Source of the DNA: a bacterium
GTDB taxonomy: Bacteria > Chloroflexota > Dormibacteria > UBA8260 > Bog-877
DNA: 12,642 nt
Direction: 5' to 3'
NCBI GenBank assembly: GCA_021802115.1
Contig: JAKABA010000111.1
Location: forward strand, 1 to 12,642
The notes beneath the pieces are model-generated. The model did not search any database. It was not told where the DNA came from and saw nothing but the letters and a program-made list of their open reading frames with translations. The position numbers and the translations under genes are program-made. Of the stretch, positions 6,550 to 12,642 are shown one piece after another. Every line of letters begins with the position of its first letter. Positions within the stretch are counted from its first letter, which is position 1.

Positions 6550-8073
6550 GTGCCCAGCGACATCAGCCTGTCCCTGATCATCTTCGTGCCCGCGGTCGGG
6601 GCGCTGCTGGTGCTGGGGCTGCCCGTGGCCACCGATCTGCAGCGTTTCCGGGTGCGCACCACCGCCCTGTTCGCGACCCTGATCCCGCTGCTCATCGCCA
6701 TCTTCGATGTGCTCGCCGAGGTGGGCAACCCGTCCCAGGGAGCTCTCGCGCAGCCCGCCCTGGACGCGCCCTGGCTGCGTCACTTCTTCTTCCAGCTCGA
6801 CTACCACGTCGGCACCGATGGCCTCAACCTGATGCTGCTGTTCGCGGTGACGGCGGTCTTTCCCGCCCTGATCCTGGCCAGCTGGCGGCAGCGGGAGCGG
6901 TACCGGACCTACTTCGCGCTGGTCCTGCTGGTGGAGGTCTCCCTGACGGGCGCCTTCGCCACCCAGGACCTGCTGCTCTTCCTGGTGTTCTTCGCTCTCC
7001 CCGTGGTCCCCCTCAGCGTGCTGGTCGGGGTCGGTGCCAGCGGCGCCGGGCGGCGGGTTCTGATCTCCCAGTCCCTCTCCAGCGCGGCCCTGCTGGTGGC
7101 CATCCTGCTGATGCTTCTGCGGACCGGCAACGTGACCTTCGACTTCCTCACCCTCGCCACCAACAACCCCGTCAAGGGCGCTCCCGCCTTGATCGTGGCG
7201 GTGCTGCTGCTGTTTGCCTTCGCCAGCCGGATGGCGGTCTTCCCGTTGCACCGCTGGCTGGTGGAGGGGGTTTCGGAAGCCCCGACCCCGGTGGGCATGC
7301 TCCTCACCATCTCGTCACTACCGGTCGGCGCCTACGGGCTGGTGCGGGTGCTGCTGAACATGGACCCGCTGGCCTCCCTGCAGCTGGTGCGGCCGCTGCT
7401 CGCGCTGGCTCTGGTCACCCTCTTCTGGGGGGCCCTGTGCGCGCGGGGCAGCCGCGACCCCCGCCGGATCGTGGGCTTCGCGCTGGTGGCGATCACCGGG
7501 CCGGTCCTGCTGGGGGTGATCTCCTTTTCAGAGACCTCGATCGCAGGCGCTCTCGGGCTCGCCTTCGCCTATGTGCTCTTCGCCCCGCTGCTGGTGCTGA
7601 CCGTGGGGGTGCTCTGCGACCGGGCGGGCCGGCGGCAGCTGGCCGACCTGGCCGGAGCCGCCGCCACGGCGCCGCGCCTGCGCCTTCTCTTCGCCGTGGG
7701 GGTGGCCGGGCTCCTGGGGGTCCCCCTGCTGGCGGGCTTCCCGGGGCTGTTCCAGCTGCTCCTGGGGAGCTTCGTCGCCCATCGCTACGTGACCGCTCTC
7801 ACCTGCCTGGGGCTGCTGCTGCTGACCGCCGCCCTCTGGCGCCTGCTGGGCGCGGTCTTCTGGACCGGGCCGAAGTCGGAGCTCCAGCTGGCCGTGGCCG
7901 ACTCTCAGGGGTCGGAGTTCTACGCCGGGTGGGTGATGGCCGGGCTGCTCATCGTGTTCGGAATCTCCTCAGGGTATTTCGCCCCCTACACCGTGCACGG
8001 AACCGATCTGGTGGCGGCCCGGGTGTCGAGCTACGCCCCCGCCCCCGCTCCCCACCCGAGGGCCCACGGGTGA
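6550..8073 (+). CDS. NuoM-like antiporter subunit lacking the TM5 glutamate
   Basis: A 507-residue multi-helix protein, close to the usual NuoM length of about 500. Family landmarks are clear: YHVGTDGLNL near residues 93-102, LASWR, QDLLLFLVFF (139-148), FPLHRWL (231-237), SEAPTPVG (242-249), GAYGLVR, RDPRRIVGF, and LCDR followed by ADLAG. Residues needed for proton transfer in E. coli NuoM are mostly changed: E144 is A149 (FFAL instead of FWEL), K234 is R227, K265 is P258, H322 is a non-His residue, H348 is Y341 and E407 is L400; K173 appears as R169. His in FPLH is kept (H234). The start GTG directly abuts the nuoL-like stop, and GGGAG lies at 6537-6541. The stop overlaps the next start by 4 bp. 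This is the best preserved fold of the cluster, which makes the loss of charges more striking. Confidence 0.9.
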   Translation: MPSDISLSLIIFVPAVGALLVLGLPVATDLQRFRVRTTALFATLIPLLIAIFDVLAEVGNPSQGALAQPALDAPWLRHFFFQLDYHVGTDGLNLMLLFAVTAVFPALILASWRQRERYRTYFALVLLVEVSLTGAFATQDLLLFLVFFALPVVPLSVLVGVGASGAGRRVLISQSLSSAALLVAILLMLLRTGNVTFDFLTLATNNPVKGAPALIVAVLLLFAFASRMAVFPLHRWLVEGVSEAPTPVGMLLTISSLPVGAYGLVRVLLNMDPLASLQLVRPLLALALVTLFWGALCARGSRDPRRIVGFALVAITGPVLLGVISFSETSIAGALGLAFAYVLFAPLLVLTVGVLCDRAGRRQLADLAGAAATAPRLRLLFAVGVAGLLGVPLLAGFPGLFQLLLGSFVAHRYVTALTCLGLLLLTAALWRLLGAVFWTGPKSELQLAVADSQGSEFYAGWVMAGLLIVFGISSGYFAPYTVHGTDLVAARVSSYAPAPAPHPRAHG

Positions 8074-9527
8074 ATCTCGCCTTCCTGCAGGACTTTGCGC
8101 CGATCGGCCTGCTGGTGCTGGGAGCGGCCGCCTGCAGCTGGCTGGATCTGCGCCCGGATCGCGGCGGCTGGGGTGGCAGTTCATCCAGTCGCTGGGTGGC
8201 GCTGGGGGCACTGCTGCTGGCGTTCCTGGCCAGCATCGGCTTCTGGCACTCATCCTTTGGTCCCACCCCCCCGGACGTGGAGCACGGCAGCTTCCTGATC
8301 GACAGGTTCGCCCTCTTCTTTTACGCCGCCGGCCTGGCTGCGGCCGGCGCCGTCGTGCTGTGCGGGGCGGACGCGGAGGTGGAGGTGGCGCCCCACACCG
8401 GGGTGTACCATGCCCTGCTCCTGGTGGCGACCGCGGGGGTGCTCTTCACCGCCTCGGCGGCCGACCTGATCAGCCTGGTGGTCGGCCTCGCTCTCACCAG
8501 CCTGCCCTTGGCCGTCGCCCAGGGGCTCAGCAAGACCAACCTGACCGCGCTGCGGACGGCCACCCGCTCGCTGACCATCGCGGGATCGCTGCTGCTCACG
8601 TTCCTGGGCGGCGAGGTCATCCTGGCCGGTCTCAGCGGGACCACCACCCTTAGTGCCATCGTCCGCCAGACACTCCCGGTCGATCCTCTGATGGCCCTGG
8701 CGTCCATCCTGCTGGTGGTCGGTGCGGTCGGCCAGCTGGGCGTGTTCCCATTCAGCGCCTGGCGGGCGGCGGAGCTCCGGTTGGCGCCGCTGGGGGCGGC
8801 CAGCGCCCGCACCGCTCTGCTGGCCCTGGCGGCTTTGGCGGCCCTGCTGCGGCTGCTGCCCGGAGCGCTCGGCGCGGTTCCCCAGGATTGGACGGTGTCG
8901 GTGGCGGTGGTGGCGGCCATCACCCTGGTGGTGGCACCCTTGCTGGCCCTGCGTCAGCGCCGCCTGCTGGCCGCGGTCCAGCACCTGCTGGTGGCGCAGC
9001 TGGCGTTCTGCCTGCTCGATCTGCTCGACCTGTCCCGCTCCGGCACCGCCTCACTGCTCTTCCTGCTGCTCACCCTGGTGCCCCTCGCCGCCGCCACCCT
9101 GGGCCTGTTCGGGGCGCTGCGAGGCGCCGGCGAGGAGGACACCAGGGCATCTTTGCGCGGACTCTGGGCCAGAACCCCGGGTCTGGCCGGCATGCTGGCC
9201 TTACTGCTGGTCGCCACCGCCGGCCTGCCACCCCTGGCCGGGTTCTTCGCGCGGATCTTCAGCGTCGAGGCGGCGCTCCGGACCGGCTTCGGCTGGCTGG
9301 CGCTGCTGGCGCTGGTTTCGGCGGTGCTCGGCGCCCTGGTCGCGTACCGGTGGGTGATGGTCATCTTCGACCCCCGCGCCGACGGGCCAGAGCTGGTCCT
9401 CCCGGGCCGGGCCGCGCTGGTCGGAGTTGTCCTGTGCGGCCTGAGCTTCCTGGGATTCGTGGTCTTCCTCGGCCCGCTGGTGGGGATCGCGACCCGCGCC
9501 GCGGTGCCTCCCCTCTTCGGTCCCTGA
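8070..9527 (+). CDS. NuoN-like antiporter subunit lacking key channel residues
   Basis: A 485-residue hydrophobic protein of normal NuoN length. Landmarks: DRFALFF in the N-terminal third, GLALTSLP (139-146) for GLELxSLP, a LAGLSGTTTLSAI segment matching the family's LYGLTGTTDLAAI, FPFSAW (226-231) for VPFHMW, and AGLPPLAGFFAR (about 384-395) for AGIPPTAGFFGK. The TM5 Glu (E133 in E. coli) is A141, the TM7 Lys (K217) is Q222, the TM8 Lys (K247) appears to be Ala, the His of PFH is Ser, and two other lysines (K158 and K395) are Arg at 166 and 395. GTG at 8070 overlaps the nuoM-like stop (GTGA) and GAGGG lies at 8058-8062. It is the last gene of the block; the next gene points the other way, 5 bp past the stop. 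Confidence 0.85.
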   Translation: MNLAFLQDFAPIGLLVLGAAACSWLDLRPDRGGWGGSSSSRWVALGALLLAFLASIGFWHSSFGPTPPDVEHGSFLIDRFALFFYAAGLAAAGAVVLCGADAEVEVAPHTGVYHALLLVATAGVLFTASAADLISLVVGLALTSLPLAVAQGLSKTNLTALRTATRSLTIAGSLLLTFLGGEVILAGLSGTTTLSAIVRQTLPVDPLMALASILLVVGAVGQLGVFPFSAWRAAELRLAPLGAASARTALLALAALAALLRLLPGALGAVPQDWTVSVAVVAAITLVVAPLLALRQRRLLAAVQHLLVAQLAFCLLDLLDLSRSGTASLLFLLLTLVPLAAATLGLFGALRGAGEEDTRASLRGLWARTPGLAGMLALLLVATAGLPPLAGFFARIFSVEAALRTGFGWLALLALVSAVLGALVAYRWVMVIFDPRADGPELVLPGRAALVGVVLCGLSFLGFVVFLGPLVGIATRAAVPPLFGP

Positions 9528-9536
9528 GCGGCTCAG
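9524..9536. terminator. short palindrome between convergent genes, possible bidirectional terminator
   Basis: CTGAG-CGG-CTCAG is a perfect 5 bp stem with a 3-base loop. It contains the stop codons of both convergent genes, and part of the symmetry follows simply from two facing TGA stops. A second copy of GGCTCAG lies about 20 bp to the right, so an alternative larger hairpin is possible. There is no T tract, so termination is only suggested by position. Confidence 0.3.
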
Positions 9537-10465
9537 CCGTCCCCGTATCGGCTCAGCACCTGGTGCACTCTGGTGGTCATCGCCAGCGCCTGATCCATCG
9601 GGCGCTGCCACATGTTGCGGCCGAAGATGAAGCCGCTGCCACCGGCCGCCATGCAGTCCTCGATCCGCCCCAGCAGCTCGTCGTCCTGCAGCTTGCTGCC
9701 GCCGGCGAAGATGACCAGGGAGCGGCCCGCGGACCGTATCACCCTGGCCAGCATCTCGCGCCGGTCCTCGACCAGGGAGTCATAGGGGGCGGGGGAGGCG
9801 GCGTCGGCCTCCGAATGGTCCCGGGGGATGTTGATCTTGATCACGTCGGCGCCCATCTCCGATGCCACCCTGGCCGCGTAGTCGATGGCGTAGAGGCTGT
9901 CCTGCCCGCCCCGCCTGGCGATGGCCGACCCACGGGGATAGGACCAGCAGATCAGGGGCATCCCGAATCGCTCACACTCGGCCCTGACCTCGTTCATCTG
10001 CCGCAGGTCCCGGTCCTGCGCGGGGGAGCCCACGTAGCAGGTGTACCCGACCGCCACCGCCCCCAGCCTCACCGCGTCCTCCACCGAGGCCGTCAGCGGC
10101 GAGAAGGCCTCGTCCGAACTCGGCACCGAGGTCTTGCCGTTGACCTTCAGCACCAGCGGCAGCCTCCCCGCGTAGTGGGGTAGGTAGCGGGCGGCCAGCC
10201 CGATCTGGAGGGCGATCCCAGAGTAGTTGCCCTCGAGGGCCAACCGGATCTGGAAGTCGGGATCCTTGGCGGCAGGATTGACGAAGAAGTCCACCGGCCC
10301 GTGCTCCAGGCCCTGGTCCAGGGGCAGCAGCAGCAGGGTGCCGTTGCCCGGACCGTGGTCGTACAGAAGGGTGTGGAGACGGGCCCGCTTGCCCTGGGAG
10401 AGGTTCAGGTCGTCGAGATGGAACCTGGTCTGAGTGGCGCTCCGGGTGCTGGTGATTGTGGTCAT
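9533..10465 (-). CDS. fbaB: class I fructose-bisphosphate aldolase, FbaB/DhnA family
   Basis: The reaction is reversible cleavage of fructose 1,6-bisphosphate to dihydroxyacetone phosphate and glyceraldehyde 3-phosphate through a Schiff base, in cytosolic glycolysis or gluconeogenesis. The 310-residue product is collinear with E. coli FbaB: LPLDQGLEHGP (48-57), LVLKVNGKT (104-112), a SVEDAVRLGA segment, YVGS, WSYPRG (174-179), GADVIKINIP (205-214) with K210 at the Schiff-base lysine, FAGGSK, and GFIFGRNMWQRP near the C-terminus. The start ATG (10463-10465) has an AGAGG directly against it, too close for a normal ribosome binding site, so the message may be leaderless or use an imperfect site. 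It stands alone, convergent with the nuo-like cluster and divergent from the ABC genes. Related folds (LsrF, archaeal ADH synthase) are less likely given the close FbaB motif match. Confidence 0.92.
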   Translation of the reverse strand: MTTITSTRSATQTRFHLDDLNLSQGKRARLHTLLYDHGPGNGTLLLLPLDQGLEHGPVDFFVNPAAKDPDFQIRLALEGNYSGIALQIGLAARYLPHYAGRLPLVLKVNGKTSVPSSDEAFSPLTASVEDAVRLGAVAVGYTCYVGSPAQDRDLRQMNEVRAECERFGMPLICWSYPRGSAIARRGGQDSLYAIDYAARVASEMGADVIKINIPRDHSEADAASPAPYDSLVEDRREMLARVIRSAGRSLVIFAGGSKLQDDELLGRIEDCMAAGGSGFIFGRNMWQRPMDQALAMTTRVHQVLSRYGDG

Positions 10466-10514
10466 CCTCTGAGGTTACAACGTCGCATCGAGGAGTGGGG
10501 GGCCGGCGGCGACG
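10466..10514. promoter_or_regulatory. divergent intergenic region, fbaB and ABC exporter promoters
   Basis: Both flanking genes read outward, so this 49 bp must hold start signals for each unless promoters lie inside the coding regions. The only AT-rich run is ggttacaacg (10473-10482), which offers four-of-six -10 matches on either strand. GAGGAGTGGGG (10490-10500) could serve as the ribosome binding site of the ABC gene. No operator-like repeat was seen. Confidence 0.35.
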
Positions 10515-11327
10515 GTGATAATCGCGGATGTGACAGCTGGCAGCTCCACCGCCGCGATCGCCTTCGAGGGCGTCGAGAAGGACTTCGACGGGCGGCCCGC
10601 GGTGGAGGATCTCGACCTCCTGGTCGGTCCCGGCGAGCTCTTCGGCCTGATCGGCCCCAATGGCGCGGGCAAGACCACCACCATCAAGATGGCGGTGGGG
10701 CTGCTGCGGCCCTCGCGCGGCCACGTCCTGGTCGGCGGCTACGACATCCAACGCCAGGGCACCCAAGCGCGCCGCCGGCTCGGCTACGTGCCCGACCAGG
10801 CCCCCCTCTACGACAAGCTCACCGGCCTCGAGATGCTGGAGCTGGCCAGCGACCTCCATCAGATCAGCCGGGAGCGGCGGGAGCGGCGGATCCCAGCCCT
10901 GCTGGCGGCGCTGGACCTGGAGGAGGCGGCCGGCCAGCTGGTGCAGTCCTACTCGCGGGGGATGCGCCAGAAGCTGGCGCTCTGCGCCGCCCTGATGCAC
11001 GACCCGCAGGTCCTCTTCCTGGACGAGCCCACGGTCGGTCTGGACCCGCAAGCCGCCCGCCAGCTCAAGGTGTTGCTGCAGACCCTCTGCGTCACCGGCC
11101 ACACCGTGTTCCTCAGCACCCACGCCCTCGAGATCGCCGCCACGCTGTGCGACCGGGTGGGCATCTTCAATCGCGGCAGGCTGGTGGCGGTGGGCACGGT
11201 GGCGGAGCTGGAGCGGGCGGCCGGCGCCCCGTCAGGGCGTCCCGGGGCGCTGGAGCAGGCCTTCATGAGCGTCACCGGCGCCCCCGACCAGGAGACCTCG
11301 GCCCTGATCTCCGCCCTGGGCGCCTGA
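10515..11327 (+). CDS. ABC transporter ATP-binding protein, ABC-2 exporter type
   Basis: This nucleotide-binding subunit would power the permease encoded 3 bp downstream. The 270-residue protein has all core motifs: Walker A GPNGAGKT (47-54), a YVPDQAPLYDKLTG segment (91-104; Asp in the Q-loop area is common in this subgroup), signature YSRGMRQK (146-153), Walker B VLFLDEP (166-172 region), D-loop GLDP (175-178) and switch histidine H203 in STHALE. The C-terminal about 35 residues are variable and could contact the permease. GTG at 10515 is chosen because a purine-rich site lies about 14 nt upstream; a GTG at 10530 is possible and would only shorten the tail before the fold. Substrate cannot be read from sequence; relatives include drug, lipid and heme exporters. 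Confidence 0.93.
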   Translation: MIIADVTAGSSTAAIAFEGVEKDFDGRPAVEDLDLLVGPGELFGLIGPNGAGKTTTIKMAVGLLRPSRGHVLVGGYDIQRQGTQARRRLGYVPDQAPLYDKLTGLEMLELASDLHQISRERRERRIPALLAALDLEEAAGQLVQSYSRGMRQKLALCAALMHDPQVLFLDEPTVGLDPQAARQLKVLLQTLCVTGHTVFLSTHALEIAATLCDRVGIFNRGRLVAVGTVAELERAAGAPSGRPGALEQAFMSVTGAPDQETSALISALGA

Positions 11328-11330
11328 GCG

Positions 11331-12642
11331 GTGCTGGCCGGCCTGGACCAAGCGCCGCCGATGGCGGAGCTGCGCCGCTGGCCGCAGCTCCGGGGGCTCA
11401 TCCGGGCCGGCCGGGCCGGCTTCTGGAACGGCTGCTGGCACAGTGGTCCCGGGCGCCGGCTGGCGACCATCCTCGGGCCGGTCGTCGGCGCCCTGGTCTG
11501 GGCGGGGACGATCCCGCTGGTGGTGACGCTGCTGCGGTCGCGGCAGCTCAGCTCCGCATCCGCCCTGGAGGGCGGGCTCACCACCCTGATGGTGGTGCTG
11601 TTCGCCTTCACCCTGGCGACCTCCGTCAGCTTTGCGCTGGCCTCGATCTACTTCGCCCGGGATGTGGAGTGGCTGCTGCTGTCCCCCTTGAGCCCCAGGC
11701 TCTTCCTCGGCTACCGCCTGCTCTCCCAGCTCACCCTGGGGGCGGCCATCGGTGGCGCCGTGGCCGGACCCGCGGTCGTGGCCGCCGCGATCGTCTACCG
11801 CAGCCCGGGGCTGGTGCCGCTGGTCGCCCTGGTGGTCGGCAGCCTGCTGCTGGTCCCCATGTCCCTGGGAATGCTGGCGGTGGTGGCCCTGGTCCGGGTG
11901 GTGCCCGCCAGCCGGGTCAAGGAGGCTGCCGGAGTCCTGGTGGGGGTGGTCGGGTTCGGGGTGGCCGCGCTCGACGTCGCCGCCTCGGTGGGGGGCGGAG
12001 CGACCCCGGCCATAGGGGTCAGCGACTTCTCCCACGGTCTGCACATCTGGGGTTGGCTCTCGCCGGAGTGGGCGGTCCAGAGCATCCTGGCGGCCGCCCA
12101 CGGGCGCTGGGGGACCTCTCTGCTGTCGGCCCTGGAGCTGGTCGCCCTGGCCGCCGCGGTCACCGTCGCCGCGATCTGGATCGCCGGACCCCTGGTGCGC
12201 GAGGGGTGGTTCCGCGCTCAGACCACCAACCGCCGGGGCATGCGGGTCCGGACCCGGCGGCGACGCCTTCCGGTGGCGCTGGCGGTCGTGCGCAAGGACT
12301 GGCGCACCCTGCGGCGTGACCCGGCCCAGCTCATCCAGCTGCTGCTGCCCATCGGCCTCTTCGCCGTCTACCTGCTGTCGCCCCGGGCTGGCGGGCTCGG
12401 ACTGGGCCTCTTCCGGGACTTCCCGAGCTGGTATGGGCCCCTGACCACGGCGGCCTTTGCGGCCCTGTTCGCCGCCAGCGGCCTCGGCCTCAGGGCGATC
12501 GGCTCGGAGGGGCGGCAGTTCTGGTGCCTCCGAACCGCTCCCGTCTCGACCAGGACGCTGCTGCTGAGCAAGCTGGTGCTGCCGGGGGCGATCGCCTGCA
12601 CCGCGAGCCTGGTCCTGATGGTCACCACCGAGCTGCGGACCG
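11331..12642 (+). CDS. ABC-2 type exporter permease, 3' truncated by window edge
   Basis: The frame is open from GTG 11331 to the end of the window (437 codons visible), so the protein is partial. It is a large hydrophobic permease with membrane segments around residues 45-68, 84-107, 132-156, 161-190, 198-219, 264-286, 333-350 and 371-390. It has a basic cytoplasmic stretch (299-312, Arg-rich). Two motifs are typical of exporter permeases that pair with this ATPase class: DVEWLLLSPLS (111-121), and EGRQFW followed by LRTAPVS (393-406). The gene starts 3 bp after the ATPase stop with no clear ribosome binding site; ATG at 11361 is an alternative start. Translational coupling with the ATPase is likely. 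Substrate unknown. Confidence 0.85.
   Translation, partial: MLAGLDQAPPMAELRRWPQLRGLIRAGRAGFWNGCWHSGPGRRLATILGPVVGALVWAGTIPLVVTLLRSRQLSSASALEGGLTTLMVVLFAFTLATSVSFALASIYFARDVEWLLLSPLSPRLFLGYRLLSQLTLGAAIGGAVAGPAVVAAAIVYRSPGLVPLVALVVGSLLLVPMSLGMLAVVALVRVVPASRVKEAAGVLVGVVGFGVAALDVAASVGGGATPAIGVSDFSHGLHIWGWLSPEWAVQSILAAAHGRWGTSLLSALELVALAAAVTVAAIWIAGPLVREGWFRAQTTNRRGMRVRTRRRRLPVALAVVRKDWRTLRRDPAQLIQLLLPIGLFAVYLLSPRAGGLGLGLFRDFPSWYGPLTTAAFAALFAASGLGLRAIGSEGRQFWCLRTAPVSTRTLLLSKLVLPGAIACTASLVLMVTTELRT

Noticed and set aside
5547..9527. A 1326-residue open frame covering half of the nuoL-like gene, all of the nuoM-like gene and the nuoN-like gene
   Set aside because: Only the part from 8070 is real (nuoN-like). 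The upstream part is Gly/Arg/Pro-rich low complexity, an effect of high GC opening alternative frames over genuine L and M coding.
4504..9527. Membership in Mrp antiporter or membrane hydrogenase clusters instead of Nuo
   Set aside because: The order J-K-L-M-N, the subunit lengths and the distinct M and N landmarks fit complex I best; no Mrp small subunits (E, F, G) or hydrogenase genes are nearby.

Overview
This 12.6 kb window is very GC-rich and almost fully coding. Genes are packed with 1 to 4 bp overlaps, and GTG and TTG starts are frequent. Style and content (an MnmA, menaquinone-type prenyl chain synthesis, Nuo-like membrane subunits, a FbaB/DhnA class I aldolase, an ABC-2 exporter) suggest a high-GC bacterium of the terrabacterial kind, for example Dormibacterota/Chloroflexota or an actinobacterial relative. 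This is a weak inference; nothing in the window fixes the taxon. I saw no tRNA, rRNA, CRISPR array, insertion sequence or att site, and no gene-free stretch exceeds 300 bases (the longest is 3335-3462).

Left block (1-3334, plus strand): mnmA (tRNA 2-thiouridylase) runs directly into two unrecognised three-helix membrane proteins and a 516-residue polyprenyl diphosphate synthase. Junctions are 1 bp overlaps (mnmA/small protein 1, small protein 2/synthase) or a 6 bp gap, so this reads as one transcription unit. The synthase has an unusual N-terminal half that looks like a second, catalytically dead copy of the prenyl-synthase fold.

Middle block (3463-9527, plus strand): five genes in the order and topology of nuoJ-nuoK-nuoL-nuoM-nuoN, the membrane arm of respiratory complex I. 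They start behind a strong Shine-Dalgarno and are tightly coupled. By eye they align well with their families, but most charged residues that carry protons in complex I are gone. NuoK lacks both membrane glutamates. NuoM and NuoN lack the TM5 glutamate. Channel lysines in L, M and N are replaced by Ala, Pro, Gln, Val or Arg. NuoJ and NuoK also carry opposite, highly charged cytoplasmic tails. No quinone-site or peripheral-arm subunit (A, B, C, D, E, F, G, H, I) is in the window. With the neighbouring prenyl synthase and small membrane proteins, this is the best candidate here for an undescribed system: a complex I-derived membrane assembly that has probably lost or changed proton pumping.

Right block (9533-12642): fbaB on the minus strand converges on the nuo-like cluster with only 5 bp between stops. 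It is divergent, across 49 bp, from an ABC-2 exporter pair (ATPase, then a permease that runs off the right edge). This part looks conventional.
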